DNA of 64,000 nt from Rhododendron vialii (GCF_030253575.1 NC_080568.1:2869501-2933500), one strand, 5' to 3'; shown: positions 44,451 through 57,845, counted from the first letter of the stretch. Notes: a model not told the origin generated them from the letters alone. A program made the numbers and translations.

Positions 44451-46108
44451 ATGAATCCAGTTTATCTGTTCTTTGTTGTTTTATCTTCGGTTACTCACCC
44501 AATTCTTCTGGCGGCTCAACCCCCGAAAACCGACTCCCATCTCACCATAGTGGGTGCTGTGTACTGTGATACATGCTTTGAAAACACATTCTCAAGACAG
44601 AGCTACTTCTTGCCTGGTAATGTGTACTCTAACTCAAATGCCATGTCTGCCTGTTTCGTATTGTTTTCGTTTCTTGTTTTTTTGTTTTCAATTCTCGAAA
44701 AAATAGCAATGCTATCGTGACTGTATCTGTGTACAGCATTTTAGTGCCACCCTACACAGCACCAACCACATCATCGGGTGCATCATACATAGCACATACG
44801 GTGAATGCATATAAGGTGCTTCATAAGATGTCACTAAGATGTGATAACCAGGTCATGTAGTATTAGTCTTACTGAGAAATTGTTTGGTGAACTGTTTTCG
44901 GAAATAATTTTCTGCAATTTTGTCATAACCACCCGCTTTTCCAAGACACACAAAAACTACAGTACTCGAAAAGTGCTTTCACACAAGATGGAAACCACAT
45001 GAACTCATTAATTGTCTTGAAACCGTTTTTGTTCCTGTTTCTTAAAAACAAGAGATGCGAAACATGAAGACAACGAACAAGTACCAAGCAGGACCGGTTT
45101 TTGGTAATTTTGATTCTGTATTTTTGCTGATTAGGTGTGGATGTTCACGTACAATGCAAGTTCAAAGCAAATTCACCAAAAACCACAGAGCAAATCACAT
45201 TCTCAGTCAACAGAACCACAAACAGGTATGGAGTGTACAAATTGGATATACCATCAGTTGAAGGGGTTGACTGTGTGGAAGGCCCAGCAATTCAGTCATT
45301 CTGTGAATCAAGCTTGATTCAGGGCAACCCCTCTTCATCAACCTGCAATGTTCCAAGTATGAAGGCCACAAGTAACCAAATCACAGTCAAATCAAGACAG
45401 GCAAATCTCTGTATCTACAGCTTAAGTGCCTTGAGTTACAGGCCACCTGAGAAGAACACCTCCTTCTGTGAGAAAACACTGTCGACAGAGGAATTGAAAA
45501 TCCCAAGTGATTTCAATTCTTCCAAGACTTTTTTCCCTTTTTTCCCACCCTATGTTTTCCCTTGGCCTCCTTTACCCCAACTACCACCTTTACCCCAATT
45601 GCCACCTTTACCCCAATTACCACCTCTTCCATATTTGCCTTTTCCATTCCCATTCCCATTCACTTTCCCTCCTCTACCCCAACTGCCACCTTTACCACCC
45701 CTCCCACCTTTGCCACATTTTCCATTTCTGCCCTTTCATCCACCTCCTCCAAGGCCCCCATCACTGCCCTTCCCATTCCCTCCCTCCCCTCCTTTACCCC
45801 AACTACCACCTTTACCTCAGCTACCACCCCTCCCACCTTTGCCTCCTTTTCCATTTTTGCCCTTCCCTCCTCCTCCTCCAACAATTCCAAGGCCCCCATC
45901 ACTGCCCTTTCCATTCCCTCCTCTCCCTCCCTTTCCCCCTAGTATCCCCTTACCCCCATCTCCTCCATTTAATTGGGGAGACCCAAGAACTTGGCCAAGA
46001 CCTAATTTCCCTTTCCTCGCCCCTCCCCAACCACCTCATGCATTTAATTCAATAGACCCCAGAACTTGGATACCTTTTGCTCCCCCAACCCCTCCTAATA
46101 GCCCTTAG
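44451..46108 (+). CDS. Ole e 1-domain proline-rich cell-wall protein, 379 aa
   Basis: Secreted structural or cell-wall protein. Exons 44451-44616 and 45135-46108; intron GTAATGTG...CTGATTAG, phase 1, joining YFLP to GVDVHVQCKF. Residues 1-22 are a signal peptide (LFFVVLSSVTHPILLAA). About 31-170 form a Pollen Ole e 1/extensin-like domain with spaced cysteines (YCDTCFENTF, VQCKF, VDCVEG, SFCESS, STCNVP, LCIYS, FCEKT). About 195-345 is a proline-rich block of PPLPQLPPLP-type repeats with several PFPF and PRPPSLPFPFP segments. The tail carries two DPRTW motifs. This order matches plant PRP2/PRP4-type proteins (family knowledge), which are crosslinked into walls. The nucleotide repeat is prone to length change. 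The reading frame is intact. Confidence 0.88.
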
Positions 46109-46375
46109 CCATGAGAAATTGGTTTTGCTTCCTTCATGTTGATGCAATTAGTGTGATATACACCATTCAAAGTTAGATAGACTATGTATGTAGTAAATGA
46201 ACTTGAAAATAGCTAGTAGATTGTGTTTCTTGGGAACTGAAGTATTACAGAAGTCTGTGAGATTGTATACAAGAATAATATGCTTACAATGATTCGATTT
46301 CTTGTGTTGTCTAGTACAGCTACTCGTACCAAATCATTCCATTTGATCAACTCTATTTGATTGGCCGAACTAAGA

Positions 46376-46930
46376 TTGGTTTATAAATCACGTAATAGGT
46401 CGTTTCCTTTGTTGGCATGCTAGCAACTTACGCATTGAACAAAATAGGTCGTTTGTTTTATTGGCATGCTAGCAACGTACTTGTTGAACAACTTATCCCA
46501 ATAGGATATATAATATGTGGAGGATGTAATTTCTAATCCTCTCATTGTAGATTACAAGCGAGTCCAACTCTGGGGCGGCCCACATGCTGTGAAAATATTA
46601 CCTTGTCAACAGTGTTTCTGTAACTTTGATGCCCGGGTCAATCTAGAGAAGGATTTCCTGTGGTGCAGCAGTTTTTCCATACCAACTTAGCTACCCGGCG
46701 CTTATAAATCCCGTAATCATTTGTTTCCTGTGTTGGCATCAACTTACTCGTTGAACAACTTATCCCAGTAGGATATAAAATATGTCGAGGTTGTAATATT
46801 GATAATCCTCTCGCTATCGCTCCAGTAGTCCAGTTGCATTACCAGCGAGTCCAACAGTGGAGCAGCCCAAATAATGTGAAAATATTACCTTGTTAGACCA
46901 TTAGAATTAAGCCCGGGTCAGCTTAGAAAC
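46376..46930. repeat. Two diverged copies of a ~270-bp segment
   Basis: TTGAACAACTTATCCCA...TAGGATATA, GCGAGTCCAAC and GTGAAAATATTACCTTGT occur in order at about 46482-46608 and 46752-46893; TATAAATC.CGTAAT precedes both. A short inner duplication TAGGTCGTTT...GGCATGCTAGCAAC sits at 46398 and 46445. The rest to the MORC stop codon (47271) is unremarkable. Confidence 0.7.
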
Positions 46931-47270
46931 TCCAAAAAAACAACCCTAGTACAAAATTTATGTAACATTGACCTGAAGATCTTCAACAGCATTTTGAGGT
47001 CCAAAACAACTGATATTTCAAACAGAGACACACGTAGTTCCCAGCAAAATGGAATTTTTCATATAGTTTCTGTATCAAGATGTTAACAAACAAGGGAGAA
47101 ACTCCTACATCTCTCAGGCTTCATTTTCTTTGTATTCCTCTTTTTAACCTTTCAGGGTGATTCGAAAATGCACATACCCCTTAAAAGGAAAGGGAAAATG
47201 AATGGGCTCAGATGACAGTTCTAAATCTATTCATGTGCAGTCGATAATTTACTCCGTAGCTTTATGCATT

Positions 47271-50200
47271 TCAGTGTTCAGTTTTGCAACTTAAGACCCT
47301 CCTGCTCTCAAGCGCCTTCACCTTCTCAAGCAAATCTTGGATGGTATTAGATGCATCCTACAACAAACAAGTCTCTCTCAGAAAAACAGAACAAAAGGAG
47401 GAGAAATGAGAAACGATAAACAAAAAGAAGAAAGGAAAATTTCCCCGACCTTCAACCGGTTCCTCAAAATATCCTCCTCAGCGTCTCGCCGGCTCCTTTC
47501 TTCCGCGAATATTTCAATCAAAGATTCTTGTTCTTTATCCATTTTTTCTATCTCCCGTTGTGCCTCCTGCAACTGATTGGAAAGAAGCTTCACGTTATTC
47601 AAAAAAAAAAAAGATTACAAAATTGGAGCTCCAAGCTATTTCATGCTTTTACTTTTCTTGCTTACAGTGTTAGAATTTTTACTTTTATCCATTACCAAGT
47701 AGCTTAAGGCAATTGGAACCCATTCAAGGATCATGACTCAATTGCAGCTATTGGTAACATTCGTGGTTTAAGCATCGCTGAAATCCTTCAATCAAAACGT
47801 GTAAAGAAAAGAGGAAAGAACTTGGCCTTACTTTAGTTTCTAGTGATTTGCACCTGTCTCTCTCGAATTGTAGATCACGTGACAGATCTATTACAATTAC
47901 TCCACCCGCTTGCTCCAATCTAAAAAACAAAAAATAAGAACATTTCACCATGAGGATGCAGTATGAGAAAGCAACAAGCATCATGTTAAGCTGAGATTCT
48001 TGAAAATTTCTTGGATCTACCTTCCACTCAGTACACGATTCTCTCCTTCCAACTTGACAATACTCCTTGCATTGAAGCTGGTGGATGCATGTTCGTCTCT
48101 GATGATGTTATCAACCTGTTTCAAAGGGAAAAACAAACATTCAAATTAACAACTTTCCAACCAAATAAATTATACAACTTTGAGGCAGCCAGGGAGCGAC
48201 CCGACCCTTTCGGGACATGAGGCCAAACATCAATGAGAGGCCTTCTGGCATTTCATGATAGTAACTAAATGTCTTTACCGTTCAACTATTTTTGCATAAT
48301 TGAAAGAAAATCGTGTGCTCCAGATTTTATGACCAAGTTTGTCGAACATATGGTTCATGGAAAGTTAAAATAATATGTAATCTCATAATAATAGACTAAT
48401 TTGAGTTTGAGTTTCTCCTCATTGACCGATCGCTACAGTAATAAACCAATTAATTTACCCTGGAATGTGGATGCCCATCAATGCAATCAGGTCTCCCACT
48501 TGGCATACATTCCTGACTTACAAAATCAGAAGTCTCCTTCAGTTTAGATCTACTATCACTGTAAATGTATTCCCTTTTCCTTTTGGTCGCAGATCCACCA
48601 TCACTGTGAAGGTGCCCATTTGAATATGGAAGTGCCGACGATTTTCCTTTATCCGAAGGTGTGTAATCTCTATCTGGAGAAACAGACTTGTTTGAATGTC
48701 GTCGCCTAGCATAACCAATTTCATGGCAGTTTGTAGACCTAAGAAAACAGCATTTGTTGATGATTGAAACATGTATCAAAGTACAGAATCCTAAAACATT
48801 GAGATAGAGGAGAACTAACAAACCAGTAGCTTTTCTGTATCACAACTAATCTTGCCTCAAGTCTGGCCAGTGCCTTTGTGCGCTCAAACCCCTGTTTATC
48901 ATGAGCTGGCTCAACAAAATTGGCTTCCAAAACACCTAGCTCATGACCAGAGTAGAAAAATGAAACTGGTTAGTCAAATTGCACAAGAGAGTCGTCGAAA
49001 TGCTGAAAATCTTTATGAGTTATTCATCACAATGCAGGAAACAATACCTATAACCCCACGGCCATCACTTCCAGCAGCATTCCAGACCCTCCAAAATGGC
49101 TGAAAAAGCAACAGTTTCAGGTTATCATGTACATCAAGGGAGAATCCACAGTTATAATAACATGCACATATTTTAAAGCAATTAGCTTCATGGTAATACT
49201 GTTTTCCAGTGCATATACAATCGATCAACAGCAAATAATGAACTAGATATGATAAAATGGAGAACCCGTGGGACAAATGGATGGAAAGCACAAAAAATTA
49301 CTTAAAAGCTAAGAACCCAATAAAATTTACCTTAATTAGTCGATTCTTATGATAAACATTGAACCCTTGGATATCAATATGATACTTCGCATCTTTTACA
49401 AACCCAAGAGTCACAACAGCAAACGTCTGTGAAAATAGCAGATCAAGAATCAGCCATCTATGATATATCGAAATTAGGCATCTGTACAAAGCTCGGGTGT
49501 TAAATGCATTACATTTGGATCCTTTGGCATCCCATCAGCGATGGCCACTGGTCTATATGTAATCGCCTTAGTAAACATCAAATCATTAACCAAATTATGA
49601 TGATCAATATCTTTTCCCCGCAGAATAATCCGGAAGCCAGGTGGAATTCTCAGATACAGAATTGACGCATAACTCTGAAAAGCAAGCAACAGCGAAGTGT
49701 TATTCAAAAGATATGCGGAAAACCTGATATTTTTAACTTAATCTCCTAAGAATAACGATTGTCCATGCCGCGCAGATTAACTAGTACTTCCATAGGATAT
49801 ACAAGCTTGCATACATGTCATACACTCATACAGATGTCCATACGTGTGAGGATTCTAGAGTCTGTGCTCAAGATATTTCCTTTGGCTGCTGGCAAGAATA
49901 TAAACGAACACAAAGAGCAGTAGCTGTCTTGTCAGTCAGGCAATGCCAAAAGGGCCAGCCTAGATTTTTTACCACTAAAAGTCGACTTTACTGCACTTAG
50001 TTCTTAGCCATGTTAGCATGGCAACCAGCCTGTGTTTTACACTTTATTAACATCTCTACTCACAGTGTAGTCCAGCTGAATGACAAAGATGTACTATTTA
50101 GAATTTACTGTCAGTGAGAACATAAAGGATAAATAATAAGATGCCTTTAAAATGAATCATCTTTCGCCAGAATGATTTCAAGAGTAAGTTTTATTGACAA

Positions 50201-53200
50201 GGAATACCAGACAAGCTAGATGCCTAAACCCAACCCATGTAGACCAAAAAAGGAATGACCAATGGGTAGAAAACAGTTCAAACATACGATTTAGTCTAGT
50301 TATTGCAGAAATTTAACAGTTTCAAAACTATCAGTAACAAGGATGTTTTAAGAGAAGCACAATACGAACAAGAACAAGAACCGGAACAGCACATATCCCC
50401 CAAACACTACTCATGTTGAAACCTAGTAATAAGAACACAATATACCCTCAAGGAATGCCGATAGGTTAAAAAATGCTTGGAGTTGGGATAATCTTTTGCC
50501 ATCTCTATCTTCTTTTCATCCCGATTCACCCCTCTAATTTGAATGTCCTGTCATGTCATAAGAAAGAAAGAATAATCACTGCCATCAAATGATACCGCAT
50601 AAAGATGATAAAAGCAGAAACTGAATTCAAGGGCACCAAAGGCATACACTTGGATCCACGTCAAAGTCAAGTTCCAGCTGTCCTTCATCATCCTCCCAAA
50701 GATTGTATATTATAATGCGTGTACCTCTATCCTTTAATTGGTTGAACTACAAATTTCCACGCGCAATAACGTCAATTGACATTCCAAAGGGAGAGAACAA
50801 GAACATAGGGTAAAGAGAGGGAGATGCCGCAGAGCGAATATATAACATGACAAAAGACTATCTCAAACGGTAAAGAGGGAAACCGTACAAACTTCAACTG
50901 AGGGTATAAGAACCACACAAATGTCTCGAGTGCGCAGTCTGTAGCTCTTTAGGTAAAAATATTTACTGAAAATGCCCAATGTTAACCCCTAAAATAGTAT
51001 GCTTGGTTTACTTCGCATTTGTCTACTTCTTTCTTTGGCAAAAAGCAGAGTTAGCAAAACAAAATCAAGGTACAACATTTAACAATACACTATTTGAATG
51101 ATTGCCGTCATATAAGAGCTATTATCCTAGAAGTATTAGTTCATGAACAATAGCAACTGACCTGCTGAAGGAGATCATCTTCACTTTCGTATGGTGACCA
51201 TTTCAAAATAGTAGCTAAGTTTCTATTCCAGTCATTAGGAGATGACCGCATCAACTTGTTCCAGTCTTGTCCACTTCTCTCATAATCAACCTTTTACCCA
51301 AAATGAAAATGGAAACAATTAGCAAATCAAAAAAGGAAACCTTTAATCCATCTTGCAATTTGAAAGGATTAAACCAAGATGATCTAGCTCCCAAATATAC
51401 ATCTCTTCACTATTTTTACGCATTGAAAAATACGATTATTGGATACAATACAAGACATCAAAACCTTAAGTAAAGAGTCTAAAGACGGTAGATACTTAAA
51501 ACTGCAAAAAGAGTACTAGAGTCACAAGTTTAAAGCATGGAAGTGCAAGCATGGTCACATAAAATACAACCGCTAATTCAGGAGTTCTTACCATTGGAAC
51601 CACGATATCTTCTTTTCCTGTGCTCCTCAAGAATGTGTAGGACATCATTCCAATACTTTGCGTTGGGCTGAACAAATAAAAGATACTTTGATTAATTTCT
51701 GAGACACGGTGGATAAGCTCAATTGAGTGGACAAGAAATTAATTGAAACAATTAAGTATCCATGCTTTCTATCTATTTTTTTCGCCAGCATGTCAACTTC
51801 ATCACAGATTCACACGTAAAAAGAAATGTAAGCTAAATTCAACCCCAAAGTCTAGCTTAGTTCTCCTTATCAGTCACAAGGAATTAATTAATGTAGAAAA
51901 CAACAAAAGAAAAATAGTTCCAACAGTGAATAAGTAAACACCTTGTTTCATCAGCACCAGGACAACGGGAGAATACAATGACATCTGCACCAAGCCTCAT
52001 TGTACTAGTCTTAAAACCATTTCCATCTGGGAAATGTGCAGTACCATAAAATCATCGTTAAAAATATTCTCTACATGCATTATTCTCTGTACATTGGACA
52101 GAAAACTAGTACTCTCTCCTAAATGGTCTGAAAAATAAGGAACAGAGCAACTCACATTGACCGATAGTGTTTGCCATTTTGCTTTTTACGGAATACCCAA
52201 GAGACATGCACTGTCTCATTTTATCAGGAGTCATTCCCCCACCGTTATCTGCAGTCAGAAATTTAACTGTAACTAAGCAAGCGTATAGGTAGAGACTTCA
52301 AGCTACAAAAAGAAACCATTCAGGTCACAAGGAGCGAAAAAATAGAACATAAATTTTCACGAGCCCAATGAGATATTCAAAAAAATTACGATAAAGAAGA
52401 AAGAAAACTGCAAAATACTCATGAGAAAAGGGCGAAAGACTGCTACATACCTTCGACCAACAACATCTTGTTCTTATCTCTCTTGTTTATCAGCACGTCA
52501 ACATGGACATAAGTAGCTCCATTACAGACCTGATTAAACCGCAACAGTCAACAGTTGAAAGGTGAAAATACAAAAAAAGAAAAACAAGGGTGAATGCCCT
52601 TCATGAAAAGGGATAAGAGGCATATGGAAACGCCATACCTCGTCCAAAGAATTATCTAGAAGCTCCGCAAAAGCTGGAAAGGTAAAAGAAAAGATTAGGC
52701 TGACGTTCAATGAAAACCATCTCTTTGAAACAAGTTCAAGGTTCAAATTCACATGAAAGTTCACCTCCAAGGGCCCATTTATGACTGGTAGCATTGGAAT
52801 GTAAAAATCTTGGATGAACCCTGACATGATCCATGCCAACTGAAGGGACAAAATCAATAAACAGGATAATTAACAACGCCGAGTGCTAACAAATTATCCA
52901 ACCGATAAAATCTTAAAATCCTGCTTCGTTATAAAACAATCCAACAATACGATGATCTACAGACCAAGTTAACGTTTTCCCTTCGTGAATTCTCAAAGTT
53001 CCTCCATATGATAATTAGACGCTGAGATGCAAGCTCTTCTTAATTCAAAACTAATTCATATTCCAAGGATGGGAAGCAAGACACGCAACAATTGCATAAG
53101 AAATTCACACTCCCAAAGCCTCAGACTAGTTCAGTATCTTTCTCAATGTTATCAAATTTGAGCTATCATGCTGTACAAACAACAAATATGCTTCCAATAA

Positions 53201-55664
53201 CAGGAGGAGGAACAAGGAAAAGAACCCTTCCTAAATCTACTAATATTAGCAAAAAAAAGTATTAAGGGAATGCCGCCCCTATACGAAAAAGGCTACAAAA
53301 CAAAAAGGCCCTATAAACTCCCATAAGAATGGAAAAGCTCTAACCAGCGTTGAACTCCATTTGTGCAAAAAGTAATACATAAGCGCATGGGAACCAAACC
53401 AAAAACAAACAAAAAGAACAAGAGAAAGGCTACAATACAAAACGCAAAAAAATGCATACTATTCCTCCATGCATGACGGTTTGTAACTCCATCACAAGAA
53501 TTCGAAACTAAAATCATAAAAGAAAATTATAGTAAAACAAAACCACAAACCCACTTAACTATAAGACTTTTCTTGTAGTACAAAGAAGTACTTACATAAT
53601 TTCCGCTTTACGAGACAAGTAATTCTCTTACAATACATCACCTTTAATTCAAAAAATAAGTACTTATTTGAAACATAAGTACGTATTTTAGTTGGTGAAA
53701 CACAGAAGAAGGGATGAAAAATAAGTACTTTAGTTGGTGGAACATAGAAGGGAGGAGAATTCTTATTGATGGATGGCTGTAACAAAGCCCTATCTATATA
53801 TACACAATTACCCGAGACCATTAAGACAAATAATCCAAAATTTTAAAGCACCAAATCTTCACATAATAAGCAACAAATTAATCACCAATTAATCTTCACA
53901 TAATAAGCACCAAATCTTCAAGCTCTCCCCTTGACATGCACCCCACGAGGCGTTGCCTCATGCCACAGCATCCTGGTGTCTAGCTATCAAAGAGAGAGAG
54001 CTTTGAGTAAGACCGTATTCGCTTTGGGTCTCTAGAATGAAAAAATCTTCAATACTAATGGTTATTTGTAACACTTTCTCACATAATGTGAGTTTCATGT
54101 ATGTATAGATCCCACACCATGTGATAGACACGATAACGTTACATTGAAAATTTTCTCAGAATGAACTAACCCATCTCTCTACACACTGTCCCCAATAAAT
54201 TTGCTCTCCAATTACTCTCATCTCTCTTTCTATCTCTCTCCTTTTATTACCCAAAAAACCTTCCTCAAAACTGCAACCAAACGGAGTTAAATGGAGTATT
54301 TTAGTGCAGCAGAAGAGAGAACCACAATGAGAGTGAGAAGAGAGAGTTGAGTAATTATTTCCATTGTTAGTGAATATTCATTGCGCAAAGATAATCCACT
54401 ACAAAAAAAAAAACTTGCAATTTTCGGATAAAAAATACGTACTAAAGAACTTCTGTGTATAATTTCCTAAATTTCTTGTCACCATTAATAAAGTACTCCC
54501 GCATATAATTTTAAATTTTTTAATGTCTTGGGTTTGTGTTGTGCGTGTGACTTCCTAATCCTCTAATAAACCCCAAAGGGGTTTGGCCAGGTAATTGTAA
54601 GAAAGCAATAAATATTTTGAGGTCACAGGTTTCATATTCACGGAGGCCAAACATTCCTAATTTTGGGGCTACTGAGAGTTATATCCGGTTGTTACCTTCA
54701 GGGCTCCGGAATTAGTCAAGGTATGCGCAAGCTACCCTGGACATCCGGTTATTAAAAAAGAAAATTCCTTTCACATAACTGTTCGTATGGTACTGATTCG
54801 CAAACAGTAGATTTCTCCAAAACAAAAACTGAAAGAAAAACAATGGGCATTACAATGGAGAGAACAAATTGCACCCAAAAAAAGGACTAAAAACATACGA
54901 ATACACACTTAGGCCTAAATTAAGTTGTCTTTAAAAAAGTCGGTATTATTTATTTTTAGTGGTTTTTTGTTTAGCTTTTGATCAAAACTTTTAGCAGCAA
55001 TCATTCGTCTCAACGAGATTGAATCAAAAAAGCATGAAAAATTGTACCCAAGTTGAAAAAAATTCAGACAAGCCGCAAGTCGATACTAAAAATAAGAAAA
55101 GACAGCTCTTTCAAATTCTTTTCGTCTTCCAATGAACTTTTTTGCTTAATATTCACTTTTCAGAATCATCCCGTTGAGAGACGGATGATTAATTCAAAAA
55201 CTATAACCTGAATCTAACAAAAGTTTAGAAAAGATGAACGGAAATTTAGGCCAAAATGTCATGTTATTACCAGAATGCGAAGCGAAATCAGCAGCATTGT
55301 TGCTGTCCCCTTCGTAGTCTCCTGCTTTCCAAAACTGCCTACAACTCTGCACTGCCGCATTGGACTGCACAGTACTAGTATTCGCACCAGCCGGCGTAGT
55401 TTGAACAATCATCCGTTCTTCCGGCCGAATGGGATCGAGGAATCCAAGAGGCAGTAAACCGTAAAGTTTCCTCCTCTTCCTCAGAATCTCTTCCACGTCC
55501 GAGTCGTCATCCGAGTCGTCCGAGTCCGAGTCTGTGCTACTGATGTCAATCACGCTCGCCGGCGTGGAAGTTCGGGTTGGCTCCGGCAATTCGTTGTGAT
55601 CGTCGGTGGTATTTTCCTTCTTGATTTCCACGGCTGCGATTTGCTCTTTGGTTTCCACGTCCAT
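47271..55664 (-). CDS. MORC-family GHKL ATPase, 758 aa, 19 coding exons
   Basis: Nuclear MORC ATPase of the plant MORC4/MORC7-like group (inference); the family compacts chromatin and supports RNA-directed silencing and immunity. Coding exons: 55271-55664, 52765-52839, 52639-52673, 52451-52529, 52156-52248, 51942-52026, 51592-51667, 51162-51290, 50648-50746, 50446-50547, 49513-49674, 49331-49426, 49048-49099, 48824-48935, 48459-48738, 48021-48115, 47832-47919, 47450-47587, 47271-47357. All have GT-AG borders and phases agree. Motifs: CRQFWKAGDYE, ATPase ELLDNSLDE (160-168), DNGGGM (195-200), GQYGNGFK (224-231), then SYASILYLRIPPGFRIILRG and GFNVYHKNRLIKPFWRVWNA (S5-like region). Exon 15 holds basic ARRRH and TKRKRE segments, probable nuclear signals. 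Exons 17-19 form a coiled coil. Intron 1 is 2.4 kb. The 3' splice site of exon 18 is the least certain. Confidence 0.93.
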
Positions 55665-55828
55665 GGTGTCAAGAAAACAGAGTCAACCTGTTTTAGAGAG
55701 AGAGAGAGATTTGAGATTGAATTGAATTGAAAAAGGCGCTGTTAGTAGAAATAGGGTTTTGGAGAGAGAGAGACGGAGACGGTTCTCTTCGAATTCAACT
55801 GAAGACTTGAAACGGCGCGCGTATTTTT

Positions 55829-55836
55829 CTTTTATA
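55829..55836 (-). promoter_or_regulatory. TATA-like element of the MORC gene
   Basis: The minus strand reads TATAAAAG, 165-170 bp before the ATG at 55664. A GA-rich 5' leader follows (AGAGAGAGA blocks at about 55697-55780). Inferred from sequence and position. Confidence 0.5.
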
Positions 55837-55947
55837 GAGGAAGCATAACCGCCATACGTGCTACTGGCCCACTACAACTGCCGGCGTGTCAATTATGGTT
55901 TTTTTTATGGCTGATCAAAAAAAATAGTTATGGTTTTTTTAAGTCGG

Positions 55948-56059
55948 TGATTTTGTCACTCTATTTTTTGTTAATGTCACTCCCCCTACAAGTGTATTTT
56001 TGGTGTAAAAATACACTTACAGGAGAGTGACGTTAACAAAAAATAGAGTGACAAAATCA
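55948..56059. repeat. 112-bp near-perfect hairpin
   Basis: TGATTTTGTCACTCTATTTT at the left is the reverse complement of AAAATAGAGTGACAAAATCA at the right. Pairing continues over about 53 bp per arm (AAGTGTATTTTT / AAAAATACACTT at the centre) with a loop of about 5 bases and few mismatches. It lies about 280 bp upstream of the MORC start codon. It is probably a small foldback MITE; no clear target duplication. Confidence 0.85.
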
Positions 56060-56950
56060 TTTCTTTTTTTTAATGTAATTTTAAAATATCCAATTTCCAG
56101 ACAGTTAACTTTAGGCTCCGTTTGTTTCGATGTAAAATGTTTTATAATATAAAATGTTTTTCATGTAAAATATTTTTTTAAAAAGCAAATTTTAAACTTT
56201 TATTTTTCGGTGTTTGGTTGACACTTGAAAAATATTTTCAGAAATCGACAAAATAGAGTAGGGAGAGAGAGAGGGGGGAGGCTTAAACAGTGAAGAGATA
56301 TGAGAATATTGGAAACCGAGTAGTGAGAATTGCAGTAGAAGGAAGCGGGTTCATTTCGAAAATAACTTACGGAAAATTTAAAGGTAAGTCATTTTCACCC
56401 AATTAATAGAAAATATTTCTTCATTTTTTACACAACCAAACACCAGAAAATAGGTAAAATATTTTACATTCAAACAAAAAGAGCTTTAGCTCGTATGTGG
56501 TTCCTAAATTTTTATTTGTTGTATTGATATCGTATTTTTCTGAATTTTTTTAAATTCATATTAAACTTTTTGAAATGACCATTCGACTTACAGAGAGGGT
56601 CTAAAAAATAAAAATGACTAAAAGCATAAAGATTCACTAAAGACCATAAAAATACCAACAAAGTATGGTTCGGTCAGTGTTCTAAAAGCCGACTATTTAG
56701 GCTGACTAGTCTCCGCCTAGACGTTTGGCGGTAGTCAAACGCCTAGATTAGGCAGCCGACTAATCGATGCCTAGTCGGCCGCCTGGGCACCCCTTCTCCG
56801 TCCGATTAGTGCCTAGCGATTTTTATAATATTGCGTCCAATATTAACTTTTTTCAACTTCAATCCACATTTTTATACTACTTTTTAGATTCTTCGTGTCA
56901 GGATAAATGATTCGTTCCAAAAATAATGACCTAAAAGTAAAAAATACTTA
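56060..56950. other. Intergenic with a possible hAT-like MITE
   Basis: CAGTGTTCTAAAAGCCGACT at 56685 and CGATTTTTATAATATTG near 56818-56834 are roughly inverted ends around CTAGGCG/GCCTAG words, an arrangement common in hAT-like MITEs. No 8-bp duplication was confirmed. The rest is AT-rich with TAAAATGTTTT-type words near 56130-56170 and 56400-56470 in opposite orientations, perhaps another MITE. Confidence 0.35.
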
Positions 56951-57845
56951 GGGCCTGTTTGGATGTAGGTAAAAGAATAGGGAAAATATAAGAGGGGGTA
57001 AATGGGGTGGGAATCACTGTTTTGCCGTTGTTTGGGAACCAAAATTGGAGAGGTCTTAGTTTTCACCCATTCTTCCTTTTCACGTGTTTCAGGTTTCTCC
57101 GGTAGAATTTTTGGGCTCCTCTAGGGCTCCCCAAATTTAATCCGGCTGTAGAGGGGAGGAATTTGGATGAAATCACCCTTGCTTATCCCCTCTCCCCAAC
57201 CTAAAGACTCCTTATTTAGTTTCATAGCTTTCTTAGGGTGCTTATTTAAAGGCCTTAGAGCCAAAAATCCATTATGATCATTTAAAATAAAATAATCAAA
57301 AAAATAAGATCTTTGCACCGGTTCAAACGGATTGAAAATTGGAATACTTATTTTTTTAACTATATTTTTTAATATAGTTTCAAAGCTCTCTTAGGGTGCT
57401 CTTTAAAAGATTTTAGAGCCAAAAATTTATTACAACAATTTAGAATAAAATGATCAAAAAAATAAGATCTTCGCACCAATTCAACCGAATTGAAAATTGG
57501 AGCACTTATTTAAAAAAATATTTTTTAATATAAATTTTTTAGAATTGACATTTTTTAATATTAATTTTTGAATTTATATACTTATTTTAATACATAATCA
57601 AATTTAACACTGCGCATGGACAAAATAGTCATTTGACAGCTTTTCTCATCATCTACCCCTTCTTATTCTCTCATTCTATAAACCATCCAAACAAAGTCAA
57701 ATTTTATCCCCCCCATTTAATACTCTATCCAAATTACATACTATTTTATCTCTCCTCTATAAACCATCAAAATTAATACCCCCTACTATCTTATCTATCT
57801 TCATATTTTTTACCCCCAATTTTATATCTGCATCCAAGCATGCCC
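56951..57845. mobile_element. PIF/Harbinger (Tourist)-like element, 895 bp
   Basis: Ends GGGCCTGTTTGGATGTAGGT and ATCTGCATCCAAGCATGCCC are inverted, flanked by TTA (56948-56950 and 57846-57848). Internal direct copies of AAATAAGATCTT[T/C]GCACC near 57302 and 57461 relate to the centre of the foldback at 8165-9282. No transposase was seen. Confidence 0.82.

Noticed and set aside
45507..46055. Open frames in the other phases over the proline-rich repeat
   Set aside because: Products of a low-complexity CCT/CTT repeat read out of phase; the Ole e 1 frame with signal peptide and intron explains the locus.
55948..56059. Considered annotating a microRNA gene
   Set aside because: Near-perfect arms fit a foldback MITE equally well, and no small-RNA evidence is available.
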